A DNA stretch of 24,773 nt, taken from assembly GCA_023440945.1 (NCBI GenBank), contig JAEZRL010000279.1:1-24773 (forward strand). The letters are read 5' to 3'. Below are positions 1 through 9,297 of this stretch, piece by piece. Positions within the stretch are counted from its first letter, which is position 1, and every line of letters starts with the position of its first letter. A program made the translations under genes and the position numbers. Below the pieces are notes generated by a model, which saw only the letters and a list, made by a program, of their open reading frames with translations, did no database searches and was not told the DNA's origin. Source of the stretch: Bacteroidota bacterium. Its GTDB lineage: Bacteria > Bacteroidota > Bacteroidia > Chitinophagales > Chitinophagaceae.

Positions 1-602
1 ACATTATACATAATAGACGCATGAGAATAATGAAAGTGCTCAAAAGCCTTTCTTAGATCACAATGAGCATCAATCTGCAAAATGCCAAATTCACCATGCT
101 TTTCGGCCAGCGCTTTTATATAACCGAAAGGTGTGCTATGATCACCGCCTAAAAGTCCGATCAGTTTACCATCTTTGATAAAACTCCTAGTTTGTTCATA
201 CACCCAGTTGTTCATAAAAACACTGCCTTCATTAATTTCTCTCAGGCTTTTGCACATGAATTTATTATCCGCAACGTGATTACCTTTTGTTGTAAAATCT
301 ATATATAACTCGGCCTCCTTACGCAGATAATCACTCTTCATCAATATCTTTTTATTGATCTCAGGCATATAATAGCCTTGTTTCCAGGCGTCAGGAATAT
401 TAACGTCAAAAATGTCTACCTGCAAACTTGCTTTAAAAAGTTGCTCCATGCTGCGAGACGTTCCTGCTCCGGAACTTACGGTTACTTCCCAGGGAACAGG
501 AAGAATGATCAAACGAGCATCCTCTTCTGTAAATGGAAGACCAAAAATGTTGTTATTGGGATTACCGGCACTATTTACATCAAATTCTGAAAGATCAGCC
601 AT
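1..602 (-). CDS. agmatinase/arginase-family ureohydrolase (partial, C-terminus beyond left edge)
   Basis: The minus strand reads open from an ATG at 602-600 to the window edge, giving about 200 residues that start MADLSEFDVNSAGNPNNNIF. Two hallmark manganese-binding motifs of the ureohydrolase fold are visible: GGDHS near residue 152 and DAHCDLR near residue 178, followed by HYSHAS. In this family two Mn2+ ions activate water to split a guanidino group, releasing urea from agmatine or arginine, or formamide from formiminoglutamate. The extended N-terminus resembles the 'agmatinase family protein' of Chitinophagaceae, so polyamine synthesis from agmatine is the favoured role. The substrate cannot be settled because the C-terminal third is missing. 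No signal peptide is seen, so it should be cytoplasmic. A histidine-pathway role (HutG) is possible, but the only other hut-like gene here lies 19 kb away on the other strand. Confidence 0.85.
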   Translation of the reverse strand, partial: MADLSEFDVNSAGNPNNNIFGLPFTEEDARLIILPVPWEVTVSSGAGTSRSMEQLFKASLQVDIFDVNIPDAWKQGYYMPEINKKILMKSDYLRKEAELYIDFTTKGNHVADNKFMCKSLREINEGSVFMNNWVYEQTRSFIKDGKLIGLLGGDHSTPFGYIKALAEKHGEFGILQIDAHCDLRKAFEHFHYSHASIMYN

Positions 603-621
603 ACCTAATTTTTAAAGGGAT

Positions 622-651
622 GCAAGTTAGCAGCATTTACTGATACGGAAA
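622..651 (-). promoter_or_regulatory. candidate promoter of the ureohydrolase gene
   Basis: On the minus strand TAACTTGC (629-622) resembles the Bacteroidota -7 box TAnnTTTG. A TTTC (651-648) lies 18 bases upstream, where a TTTG is expected. The start would fall shortly before the ATG at 602. Both boxes are imperfect, so this is a suggestion only. Confidence 0.35.
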
Positions 652-783
652 CCAGCTAAAAGCTGTCTGCTTCATAAAATGATATTAAACTTTAAGTAAC
701 AGCAAGAATTAAAGGTTACAGGTGATTTAAAACTCGAGAATTGATAAGATTCAGAGCTTCTTTTACAAGTTCAGCATCGAAAT

Positions 784-815
784 TTTGTTTGTTAAACTAA
801 GTTTTTAAGGTTTTG
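784..815 (+). promoter_or_regulatory. candidate promoter of the ROK gene
   Basis: TTTG at 784-787 is followed 18 bases later by TAAGGTTTTG (806-815), close to TAnnTTTG but with one extra base. If used, it gives a leader of about 75 nt that includes the hairpin at 853-889. The surroundings are very A/T rich, so chance matches are easy. Confidence 0.25.
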
Positions 816-852
816 ATAAAATTTTTAAAAACTTTTTTAATTTTTTTAAGAA

Positions 853-889
853 GTTCTTCTATCTTTCCAAAAAATTAGAAAGGAAGAAC
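853..889 (+). promoter_or_regulatory. leader hairpin covering the ROK ribosome-binding site
   Basis: GTTCTTC (853-859) pairs with GAAGAAC (883-889), and CTTTC (863-867) pairs with GAAAG (878-882). This gives 12 base pairs, a 3-nt bulge (TAT) and a 10-nt loop. The 3' arm contains the only purine-rich Shine-Dalgarno candidate, AAAGGAAG (879-886), about 12 nt before the ATG at 899. It could regulate translation as RNA, or act as DNA as an operator for the ROK protein itself (autoregulation). Confidence 0.5.
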
Positions 890-898
890 CAAAACTGA

Positions 899-2118
899 AT
901 GAGTAATAAGAAAACCTGGTATAAAAAACAAATTTTAAAAGAGCTGTATTTTAATAAGGTGTTAACCTGCGCGGAATTAAGCGAAAACTTAAAATTAAGC
1001 CTGCCCCTTATAACCAGTCTGCTAAATGAATTAATAGAAGAAGGAAGTGTTTTAGAGAAAGGGTTTGCACCATCAAAAGGTGGAAGAAGGCCGTTAATGT
1101 ATTCGATTAAAGAAGACATGCAGTTTATTGTTTCGGTTGCAATGGATCAGTTTGTAACGCGAATGGCAATAATGGACATGCACAACAAATTTGTTTCTGC
1201 TGTTAAGAAATACGAATTGCCTTTAACGGAAAATGAAGAGGCTGTAAATATTTTGGTTCAGAGAATTTCGGAGTTTATCAAAAGCTCGGGAATTGCAAAA
1301 AATAAAATAGCCGGTATTGGCATTGGAATGCCGGGTTTTGTTGATGGCGCAAAAGGAGTGAATTATTCTTTTTTAAAGACGGATAAAATTTCTATTACCG
1401 AGCAGGTTGCAAAGGAAACAGGGTTACCTGTTTTTATAGATATGACTCCAGCCTTATTGCTCTTGCAGAATCTCGTTTTGGTTCTGCAAAAAAGAGTAAA
1501 AATGCAATGGTTATTAATATTGGCTGGGGCGTAGGATTAGGATTGATAATTAACCAGGAATTATTCAGAGGTTATAACGGTTTTGCAGGAGAGTTTAGTC
1601 ATATCCCTCTTTTTTCAAACGATAAGCTTTGCAGCTGCGGTAAAAGAGGATGCCTCGAAACAGAAAGTTCTTTAAAAGTATTGGTTCAAAATACAATTGA
1701 GGGATTGAAAGCAGGCCGTATTTCATCGCTTACAGTAGAACAATTATCAGCTCAACAACTCGAAAAATCTTTGGAAGCAATAATAAATGCAGCGAGAAAT
1801 GGCGACCAGTTTGCGGTGGAAGCCTTAGCCGAAATAGGATATAACATCGGAAGAGGCGTTGCTATATTGATACATCTTTTAAATCCCGAAACCATCATTC
1901 TGAGCGGAAGAGGATCACTTGCCGGGAAGCTTTGGCTAGCCCCTATTCAACAAGCCATAAATGAACATTGCATTCCACGTCTTGCCTACAGTACAAATGT
2001 AGAAGTATCGGTTTTAGGATACGAAAGTGAGCTTATTGGCGCAGCCGCCCTGGTAATAGAAAATTTCAAAAAAGACGAAACAAGAAAAGTTATACCTGAA
2101 AAAACGGTTTTGAATTAA
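899..2118 (+). pseudogene. ROK-family transcriptional repressor, frameshifted
   Basis: ROK proteins of this length (about 400 residues) are sugar-responsive repressors with an N-terminal winged helix and a sugar-kinase-like C-terminal domain. The first frame (899-1534) supplies the winged helix (about residues 10-60) and the first half of the kinase-like fold, including GIGIGMPGFVDG. It then loses sense after VFID at codon 181. Homology resumes in the next frame with DSSLIALAESRFG, then VINIGWGVGLGLII, GEFSHIPL and the zinc motif CSCGKRGCLE. Adding one base near 1442 (GATATGAC to GATAATGAC) restores the conserved DND and a single reading frame of 406 residues. It lies 61 bp upstream of the SusC gene in the same direction, so it probably controlled that uptake operon. 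No slippery heptamer is present, so programmed frameshifting is unlikely. A sequence error cannot be excluded. Confidence 0.85.
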
Positions 2119-2179
2119 CAGTGAACGAGATTTTTATCTAAAAACGGAGAGCTTAATCATTTATAAAACAAAAACTGCT

Positions 2180-5100
2180 ATGAAGAAAACAATGCTACGA
2201 CTAATGCTTTTTATGCTCTTGTGCATAGGAAGTGCGGTTGCCTTTGGACAGGCAGCCAAAACGATATCCGGTTCTGTGAAGGATAGTACCGGAAACCCTT
2301 TACCCGGTGTAACAATCACGGTGAAAGGCACAACTACCTCAACCATTTCAGATGGCCAGGGCAATTTTAGAATTACAGTACCGAATCAAAATGCGGTTCT
2401 TGTTTTTTCATCCATTGGTTATCAGAACCAGGAGGTTAGTGTAGGTTCGAACAATATTGTAAATGCAACGCTTCAAAACAGTGCAAACCAATTAAATGAA
2501 GTTGTTGTTACAGGTTTTGGAGCCAGAACCAACACAAGAAAGTTAACTTATTCTATAACACAGGTGAAGGGTGATGAGATCACTAAAGCTAACAATGCAA
2601 ACCTCGTTAATGCCCTGCAGGGTAAAGTGGCTGGTGTATTTATCAGCCAGGGTGCAGGCGGCCCTTCGTCCAGTTCAAGAATAAGAATCAGGGGTAATGC
2701 AAGGTTAGATCCGAATACACAACCATTAGTGGTTATTGATGGTATTTTGATCGAACCAGGTACAACAGGTGCTGACTCCTGGGGTTCAGGTCAGGATTTC
2801 GGAAATATCATGAAAGACCTTAACCCTGATGATTATGAAAGCATTACTGTTTTAAAAGGTTCTGCAGCATCTGCTTTATATGGTGCAAAAGCTATCAACG
2901 GTGTTTTGTTGATAACTACAAAGAAAGGACATGCGCGTAAAGGCATTGGTGTTTCTATTACACATACTGAATCTTTTGATAATGCCTATAAGATGTTCGA
3001 CATTCAGAATGTATATGGCGGTGGTTTAAGTCCAAACTTCGAAAAAGATGCACAGGGTAATGACCTTGTTCCTCAGGATGCAAGTATTTACGTTGGTGGT
3101 TATTCTTACGGACCAAAGTTTGATGGCCGCATGGTTAAAGATCTCGACGGTAGAATTGTTCCCTGGGTAGCTAATAACCCGCTCGATTTCTTCCAGACAG
3201 GAAAATATGTTAATACAAACGTTGCTATGGAAGGTGGTAATGAAAACAGCACTTTCCGTTTTTCATATTCGAACTTGTATAACACAAGTGTGCAGCCAAA
3301 CAACGATTTGAAGCGTAATAGCTTTGCGTTAAGAGCAACACATAAATTAACTAAGTTCTTATCCTTAGATGCAAGTGTAAACTATACAAACAGCAGAATT
3401 AAAAATCCGATACTTCAAGGTGGTAATAACAGTCCTCTGTTTGCATTTGTTTATTATATGGCACGAAATGCTCCGATTAATTATTATCGCAATAATTATA
3501 TTGATACTGCATTAGGTGGACGAAAAAGCGGTGCTGCGAAAGACCCTTACTATTTAGCGAATACCTTCTGGAATTATTTCGAGATCAATAAGACCCAAAG
3601 TGAAGATAACCTTCTTGCAAATTTGGATATAACTACCAATATTACTCCATGGCTGAATGTTTTGGTTCGTGGTAATGTAAATACGTATAATGCAAAGTTC
3701 GAGAACAGGCAGAGAGGTTCCGGAGCAGGCTTTAGTGGTGGTGCTTACGAATTGGACAATATCAATTACAAGAACATGAGGGTGCAGGCTTTACTAAATG
3801 TTAATAAGGAATTAGGAAAAGATTATGTCCTGACCTTGTCCGCAGGTGGTGAAACTTATCGCAACTTAGGTGGCGCTATTCAAAAATCTTATACAGATGG
3901 TGGTTTAAAAATACCTGGTATTTATACTATTTCCAATTCTGTAAACCAGCCTAAAACAGAGATCAATTATGGTGCTTATCCTACCAAAAGATTGGATGCT
4001 TTGTATGCTTATGGCGATTTGACATGGAAAAATATGTTAACTGCAAGCTTTAGTGTAAGAAACGACTGGTCTTCAGCATTAACTTATCGTGACAATCACG
4101 GTAATTACAGTTATACTTACCCAAGCTTAGGTTTAGCATGGATATTCACTGAATTGCCTTCCTTCAAAACAGGTAATTCTGTATTATCTTATGGTAAATT
4201 AAGAGCAAGCATTGGCTGGACAGGTTACGATGCAAATGCGTATGCAACTAATAACACAGGTTATTATGGTTTAACAGGTTCATTTAACAATGCTGCTAAT
4301 GGTAACCAATCTGTATATACTTTCAACGGAAATACTTTAGGCAATCAGAATTTGAAGAATGAATTGGCCCGTGAAATTGAAGTTGGTGGTGAATTCAGAT
4401 TTTTGAATAACAGGTTAGGATTGGATGTTGCTTACTATAAGAAAAATTCATTTAACCAAATTCTTGATCTTTCAACTGCAAGTGAAAGTGGTATATCATC
4501 TACTACTGTAAATGCAGGTAATATCCAAAACCAGGGTATCGAGCTTTTATTAACAGCTACACCTATAAAAACCAGGAATTTTAACTGGAATGCTACTGTA
4601 ACATTTACAAGAAACAAAAATAAAATTCTTGAACTTGTACCCGGTACCACACAAAAAAGTCTTGAGTTAGCGTTTGGTGCAGACGTACAGGCCTATGCTG
4701 TAGTTGGCCAGGAATACGGTACTGTTATAACCGGGTATGCCTTTGCAACTTACCAGGCAAGAGATGCTGAAGGAAAACCAATAGATAATGTAAACAACGG
4801 CAAAAGAGTTATTGGTGGTGCACCTTATGGAACTACCGGCAACTACTACACATTCATGCGTTCGCAGGACTATGATGGAACACAGAAAACATTGGGTAAC
4901 ATCATGGAAAAATTCATGATAGGCACAATACAACAGTTGTCTTACAAAGATTTCAATCTAAGTTTCCAGATTGACGGAAAGATCGGTGGTTTGATGGCTT
5001 CTGCTACACATCAATATGGTTCTGCTGCAGGAAGCTTAGCAAATTCATTATATGGAAGAGATGCTGCTTCCGGTGGTATTGCCTTTACTGATGCAAACGG

Positions 5101-5554
5101 TGTACAACGTAATGATGGTATTATACCTGATGGCGTTTTGAACGATGGTATTAAAGCAACTGATGCGCAGGGTAATGTTGTTGACCTTGGCGGCATGTTA
5201 TATGCTGACGCTGTTGCGAAAGGTTATCTAACACCGATACCGGCTTACGCTTATTATGAGAATTTATCACAGTGGTCAAGTGGTATAAGAGAGTATTCTA
5301 TTTTCGAAAATTCTTTTGTTGCACTTCGTGAAGTTTCTCTTGGTTATAATTTACCATCTAAGTTTTCTCAAAGAATTAAATTGAATAGTCTGCGTGTATC
5401 TGTTACTGGCAGAAACCTCGGTTATCTCTATAAAACGGCAAAAGATGGTATCAATCCCGAAGGCTTTTATACAAACAGAGCTTCAGGCTTTGCAGAGTAT
5501 GGCGGTCTTCCTTATGTAAGAAGCTTAGGATTTACAGTAAATGCTACTTTCTAA
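2180..5554 (+). CDS. SusC/RagA-family TonB-dependent outer-membrane receptor
   Basis: This 1124-residue protein has a Sec signal peptide (MKKTMLRL... to about residue 24, AFGQ). A carboxypeptidase-regulatory-like domain follows (about 27-112, beginning ISGSVKDSTGNPLPGVTITV), then the SusC signature ELNEVVVTGFG-like segment (LNEVVVTGFGA), the plug domain with RIRGNARL and PLVVIDG, and a long beta-barrel ending in an aromatic residue (TVNATF). SusC proteins form the outer-membrane barrel that, with a SusD lid, imports oligosaccharides, peptides or other large substrates using TonB energy. The SusD-like gene starts 18 bp downstream, so the two are certainly co-transcribed. The substrate cannot be read from the sequence. 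No glycoside hydrolase is in the locus, which argues against a classical polysaccharide utilisation locus. Confidence 0.95.
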   Translation: MKKTMLRLMLFMLLCIGSAVAFGQAAKTISGSVKDSTGNPLPGVTITVKGTTTSTISDGQGNFRITVPNQNAVLVFSSIGYQNQEVSVGSNNIVNATLQNSANQLNEVVVTGFGARTNTRKLTYSITQVKGDEITKANNANLVNALQGKVAGVFISQGAGGPSSSSRIRIRGNARLDPNTQPLVVIDGILIEPGTTGADSWGSGQDFGNIMKDLNPDDYESITVLKGSAASALYGAKAINGVLLITTKKGHARKGIGVSITHTESFDNAYKMFDIQNVYGGGLSPNFEKDAQGNDLVPQDASIYVGGYSYGPKFDGRMVKDLDGRIVPWVANNPLDFFQTGKYVNTNVAMEGGNENSTFRFSYSNLYNTSVQPNNDLKRNSFALRATHKLTKFLSLDASVNYTNSRIKNPILQGGNNSPLFAFVYYMARNAPINYYRNNYIDTALGGRKSGAAKDPYYLANTFWNYFEINKTQSEDNLLANLDITTNITPWLNVLVRGNVNTYNAKFENRQRGSGAGFSGGAYELDNINYKNMRVQALLNVNKELGKDYVLTLSAGGETYRNLGGAIQKSYTDGGLKIPGIYTISNSVNQPKTEINYGAYPTKRLDALYAYGDLTWKNMLTASFSVRNDWSSALTYRDNHGNYSYTYPSLGLAWIFTELPSFKTGNSVLSYGKLRASIGWTGYDANAYATNNTGYYGLTGSFNNAANGNQSVYTFNGNTLGNQNLKNELAREIEVGGEFRFLNNRLGLDVAYYKKNSFNQILDLSTASESGISSTTVNAGNIQNQGIELLLTATPIKTRNFNWNATVTFTRNKNKILELVPGTTQKSLELAFGADVQAYAVVGQEYGTVITGYAFATYQARDAEGKPIDNVNNGKRVIGGAPYGTTGNYYTFMRSQDYDGTQKTLGNIMEKFMIGTIQQLSYKDFNLSFQIDGKIGGLMASATHQYGSAAGSLANSLYGRDAASGGIAFTDANGVQRNDGIIPDGVLNDGIKATDAQGNVVDLGGMLYADAVAKGYLTPIPAYAYYENLSQWSSGIREYSIFENSFVALREVSLGYNLPSKFSQRIKLNSLRVSVTGRNLGYLYKTAKDGINPEGFYTNRASGFAEYGGLPYVRSLGFTVNATF

Positions 5555-5572
5555 AAAAATCAAAACAACATT

Positions 5573-7171
5573 ATGAAACGAAAACTTATAATACTCTTTT
5601 TTACAGCAGGTGTGATGTTTGTTTCCTGTAAAAAAGAAAACTTCGTGAAGGAAAATATTGATCCTAACACTTTGTATTCAATAGCTCCTGAAGAGCAGCT
5701 TCTTGCTGCGGCTGTAGGAAGCCAGAACGATTTTGAATATTTCTATGATGTTTATCGTGCTTTAAATTTCTGGTTACAATACACTACCAACTTAGCTGGT
5801 AACTCACCCAACTTTACCAACCCAACCGGTAACTTCAACTATCGTTACGGTGTTTATTATGGCACTGTAGGAAGGGACTTAGCAGATATTCCACACATTA
5901 TCGCAACTATGAGTCCAGAAGACCAGGCTAAATATGCCAATCTTCAAAATGTAGCTACCATTTTTAAAGCTTATTATACTTTTTATGTAAGCGACATCAA
6001 TGGAAGTATTCCTTATACCGAAGCCTTCCAGGGTAGATATGGTGGAACATTAACGCCAAAATACGACAGTCAACAAGGCCTGTTTGATACACTTGACCTG
6101 CAAATAAAAAATGCAGTTGCAGGTTTAAAATCTTCTGCGGCTAACCAAGTTGACTTTAAAGCAAAAGATCCTTTTTATGGCACTTATGCCGACGAGATTA
6201 ACAAATGGATCAAAGCTGGAAATGCTTTAAGATTGAAAATCGCAACGCGTTTAATGAAACAGGAACCTGACAAATTAAAAGCGATCGCAGCCGAAGTTTT
6301 AGCTGATGCTTCTAATCAAATGGGTTCAGTAGAAGATAGCTGGGTATTATATGTAGGCCCAAGTTATGCTGACGGTACAGGCAACTACAATCCTGATGGT
6401 TTTGTAGCAGGCCGACCCGTTCTTAACTTCCTTCAGTCAAAACAAGATCCACGCTTAAGAATATTCTATCGTCCGAATAAAGTGGGTAATTACCTTGGAA
6501 GTTTTCCAAGCCCTGATGATGCCAAACTTCCTGCTAACACTCCTTTATATAAAGCAGAAGATACTTTGTCAGAATTACAACATCGTTTGTTTACACCTAA
6601 TTTCGATGAAGGTGATGGTAATGGTGTAGGTGATGGCGTAGGATTTTTCCCTGTGCTTACTTATGCAGAATACTGCTTCATCCGTGCTGACTTAGCAGCA
6701 AGAGGTTTTACGAACGATAATGTAAGCGAATGGTATAATAAAGGCGTTACAGCTTCTATCACTTTCTACGATCAGAGAGCAAAGGCAGCAAAGATCGCTG
6801 GTTATACCTCTGTTTCAGCAGATGAGATTACAAATTATCTCGCAATGCCAGGTATTGCTTTTGATGCTTCAAAGGCAAGTGACCAGATAGCTTGCCAGGC
6901 TTATCTTGACTTCTTCCGCCAGCCACAGGAAGCTTGGGCATGGTGGAAAAGAACAGGCTATCCGAATACAAACTCAGTTCTTGCATGGGATGTGCTGAAG
7001 TCTAATGGCGCTGTTATGACGTTGCCACGTCGTGCTCCGTTATCATCTAAACTTCCGGCAGATGCAAACTACGAAAATCAAAAAGCGGCTTATGATGAAA
7101 TGCTGAAGGATCCAAACTTCGGGGCTGGTTTAGGCGATGCTTTTGGAAGAGTGTGGTGGGATAAACCATAA
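5573..7171 (+). CDS. SusD/RagB-like nutrient-binding outer-membrane lipoprotein
   Basis: This is a 532-residue lipoprotein. The signal peptide ends in FVSC with the lipidated Cys at residue 19, followed by KKEN, as usual for surface lipoproteins of this phylum. The body matches the SusD-like branch often annotated 'SusD/RagB family nutrient-binding outer membrane lipoprotein': an early DPNTLYSIAPEEQLLAA segment, a helical TPR-like core with the NKWIKAGNALRLKIATRL motif, and a C-terminal QEAWAWWKRTGYPN segment. It is the lid that captures substrate over the SusC barrel encoded just upstream. A strong hairpin terminator follows at 7185-7220, so the receptor pair appears to end a transcription unit here. 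Confidence 0.93.
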   Translation: MKRKLIILFFTAGVMFVSCKKENFVKENIDPNTLYSIAPEEQLLAAAVGSQNDFEYFYDVYRALNFWLQYTTNLAGNSPNFTNPTGNFNYRYGVYYGTVGRDLADIPHIIATMSPEDQAKYANLQNVATIFKAYYTFYVSDINGSIPYTEAFQGRYGGTLTPKYDSQQGLFDTLDLQIKNAVAGLKSSAANQVDFKAKDPFYGTYADEINKWIKAGNALRLKIATRLMKQEPDKLKAIAAEVLADASNQMGSVEDSWVLYVGPSYADGTGNYNPDGFVAGRPVLNFLQSKQDPRLRIFYRPNKVGNYLGSFPSPDDAKLPANTPLYKAEDTLSELQHRLFTPNFDEGDGNGVGDGVGFFPVLTYAEYCFIRADLAARGFTNDNVSEWYNKGVTASITFYDQRAKAAKIAGYTSVSADEITNYLAMPGIAFDASKASDQIACQAYLDFFRQPQEAWAWWKRTGYPNTNSVLAWDVLKSNGAVMTLPRRAPLSSKLPADANYENQKAAYDEMLKDPNFGAGLGDAFGRVWWDKP

Positions 7172-7184
7172 TTTCATATTGTTG

Positions 7185-7220
7185 AAATAACCTTCTGCAG
7201 TAAAATGCAGAAGGTTATTT
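7185..7220 (+). terminator. terminator of the SusC/SusD operon
   Basis: A perfect 15-bp stem begins AAATAACCTTCTGCA (7185-7199), with a 6-nt loop (GTAAAA) and the matching arm 7206-7220, followed by ATTTT. It starts 14 bp after the SusD stop codon. The tail also works partly in the reverse direction. Confidence 0.8.
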
Positions 7221-7354
7221 ATTTTAAAAAATAAGACGGATTTTTGGTGTTGCTTATTGTTTTTCATAACATCGTTTAGTGAAGCCTGATCCGTGTAAGT
7301 TGAAAATTTTTCCCGGTTTTAATCAGTTCATTTTATAAAGGCGGATGGAATAAT

Positions 7355-7945
7355 ATGAAGAGAATGATTTATATAGCAGTTTTCCTTGCAGCCTTCTGCC
7401 ATGTGAATGCACAATTAACCACTCAACGTTTTGATGCAGCTATCATATCTTCCTTTCAATTGCAAAATGTTCAAGTAGAACAATTTGTTACTGCAGATAT
7501 TAAGAATAAACCTCTCACTGCTTTTGTTTTTTTATCTCCTGAATGTCCCTTATGTCGTAATTATACAAAAACAATAAACCAACTTCAGCAGGATTATCAT
7601 CAACAAGTGCAGTTTATTGGCATCATTCCAGGCAAAGCATATTCAACGGATGATGTAAAAGATTTTATCAAAAAATATCGTGTTGCCCACGATATCATGA
7701 TTGATAGAGAGCAAAAGCTAACGCATTATCTTCAGGCTACCGTTACACCGCAGGTCATTTTGCTGGATGATAAAGCAACACTTATTTATACTGGTGCTAT
7801 TGACGATTGGGCGCAAAGCCTTGGAAAGCAAAGATTGCAGGCATCACAACATTACCTTGAAAATGCCATAAACCAAAGCTTAAAATCTGCTATTGTAAAA
7901 ATAAAAAAAACAGAACCTGTCGGTTGTAAGATCAATGATTATTAA
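7355..7945 (+). CDS. exported redoxin / thioredoxin-like protein (CPLC)
   Basis: This 196-residue protein has a cleavable signal peptide (MKRMIYIAVFLAAFCHVNAQ). The thioredoxin-fold active site is SPECPLCRNY with Cys64 and Cys67, and the cis-proline loop is ATVTPQVILLD. The C-terminus carries a third conserved-looking Cys in EPVGCKI, a feature I associate with redoxins encoded beside cytochrome/monooxygenase genes. The likely role is thiol-disulfide or peroxide chemistry in the periplasm, perhaps reducing disulfides of the next protein or preparing its heme-binding cysteines (inference). Its stop codon is one base before the preferred start of the cytochrome/monooxygenase gene, so the two should be translationally coupled. 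The alternative is a TlpA/ResA-type cytochrome-maturation protein. Confidence 0.85.
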   Translation: MKRMIYIAVFLAAFCHVNAQLTTQRFDAAIISSFQLQNVQVEQFVTADIKNKPLTAFVFLSPECPLCRNYTKTINQLQQDYHQQVQFIGIIPGKAYSTDDVKDFIKKYRVAHDIMIDREQKLTHYLQATVTPQVILLDDKATLIYTGAIDDWAQSLGKQRLQASQHYLENAINQSLKSAIVKIKKTEPVGCKINDY

Positions 7946-7946
7946 A

Positions 7947-9263
7947 ATGAAGTATTGTTTGTTCCTGCTATTGGCATTGATAACCTTTCAAAGACTTTCT
8001 GCTCAGGAAGTAACTTATTACAAAGATATAGCACCTATTATCGAGGTAAAATGTGCTGTATGTCATCATCCTGGTGGCGGTGCACCTTTCTCTTTATTAA
8101 CTTATAACGATGTTACCAAACGATCTTCCTTTATTAGAGAAGTCGTTCAAAGCCGTTATATGCCACCGTGGAAAGCAGATAACAAATACGTTCATTTTGC
8201 AAACGATCGCTCTTTATCGCAAAAAGAAATAGATCTTGTAGTTAAATGGATTGATAGCAAAACACCAAAAGGAAACGAAGGTAAAAAAACGGAAACGTCA
8301 AAAGACATTGTAAATGGAACGGGTTATGGAAGAAAACCTGATCTTGTTTTAAAAATGCAGGATAGTTTTTTAGTAAAAGGCGACAACGGCGAACGTTTTG
8401 TAATTTTTAAAATTCCATTTGAGTTGAAAGACTCCGCCAATATCGAAGCAATTGAATTTTACAGCAACAATAAAAAACTGGTTCATCATGCAAATTACGA
8501 AGTGCATGAAGTTTCAGATACTTCGATTAATTTGTATAACACGGATAATTATATCAATTTAACAGAAGATGATCGTACAAAATTCGATCAGTATAAACCA
8601 TATCGCAAAACCATTACTTATTATGGCGGCTGGATTCCCGGCTCAACCTATGAATATTATCCAAAAGATTTTGGATGGGTGTTACCCAAACGTGGTGTTA
8701 TATTATTAACGGTTCATTTTGCACCAACACCGGTAGATGAAGAAAGCCTTTGCGGTGTAAATCTTTTCTTTAAGGAAACACCAGTTAAAAGAGCAGTTAA
8801 AGTAATAAGTTTCGGCAGCGGTGGAATTGGCGAAAAATCTATTCAGCCTTCGCCATTTTTTATAAAACCAAATGAAGTAAAAACATTCACCTTAGATATA
8901 ACAAATCCGGCTGAAGATTTTTCAGTCATGTATGTATGGCCGCACATGCATTATATAGGTAAAGAATTTACGGCATATATTATTAAACCGGGCGGTGATA
9001 CAACGCATCTTGTCAATATTCCCGATTGGGATTTTCGCTGGCAGGAAATATATAGATTTCGAAAATTAACACGGATACCAAAAGGTTCGGTAATTCACAT
9101 ACAGGGAACTTATGATAACAGGGCTTCGAACCCGGCCAACCCGCATAATCCGCCGTTGCCGGTGTGGTCGTTTGGAGATATGCGCTCTACAGATGAAATG
9201 ATGACTTTAATGATGGTTTTTCTGCCCTACCAGCCAGGAGATGAGAATATAAGTCTGGAATAA
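7947..9263 (+). CDS. c-type cytochrome fused to PHM-like copper monooxygenase domain
   Basis: This is about 438 residues, exported through a signal peptide ending RLSAQ. The N-terminal domain has one heme-c site, CAVCHH (Cys36, Cys39, His40), and a plausible distal Met ligand in RYMPPWK. The C-terminal part shows the ligand pattern of ascorbate-dependent type II copper monooxygenases (peptidylglycine hydroxylase/dopamine hydroxylase family): His180-His181 in KLVHHANYEV, His257 in TVHFAP, HMH at 333-335 in WPHMHYIGKEF, and Met418/419 in TDEMMTLMM. This suggests hydroxylation of an organic substrate with the heme domain supplying electrons (inference). An earlier ATG at 7935 overlaps the redoxin gene; the ATG at 7947 was chosen because it gives a cleaner signal peptide. 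The protein has no close experimentally studied relative that I can name. Confidence 0.82.
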   Translation: MKYCLFLLLALITFQRLSAQEVTYYKDIAPIIEVKCAVCHHPGGGAPFSLLTYNDVTKRSSFIREVVQSRYMPPWKADNKYVHFANDRSLSQKEIDLVVKWIDSKTPKGNEGKKTETSKDIVNGTGYGRKPDLVLKMQDSFLVKGDNGERFVIFKIPFELKDSANIEAIEFYSNNKKLVHHANYEVHEVSDTSINLYNTDNYINLTEDDRTKFDQYKPYRKTITYYGGWIPGSTYEYYPKDFGWVLPKRGVILLTVHFAPTPVDEESLCGVNLFFKETPVKRAVKVISFGSGGIGEKSIQPSPFFIKPNEVKTFTLDITNPAEDFSVMYVWPHMHYIGKEFTAYIIKPGGDTTHLVNIPDWDFRWQEIYRFRKLTRIPKGSVIHIQGTYDNRASNPANPHNPPLPVWSFGDMRSTDEMMTLMMVFLPYQPGDENISLE

Positions 9264-9297
9264 AAAGGTTATGAGCCTGCCTACGAATCACCTATTG

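Noticed and set aside
1..602. hutG of a histidine-degradation operon with hutH
   Set aside because: The ureohydrolase is 19 kb from hutH, on the other strand, and its N-terminus looks more like the agmatinase-type branch.
1436..1450. Programmed ribosomal frameshift in the ROK gene
   Set aside because: No slippery heptamer, no stimulatory hairpin and no adjacent stop. A one-base deletion explains the data.
2180..7171. Classical polysaccharide utilisation locus
   Set aside because: SusC and SusD are present but no glycoside hydrolase, lyase or hybrid two-component or ECF regulator gene lies nearby.
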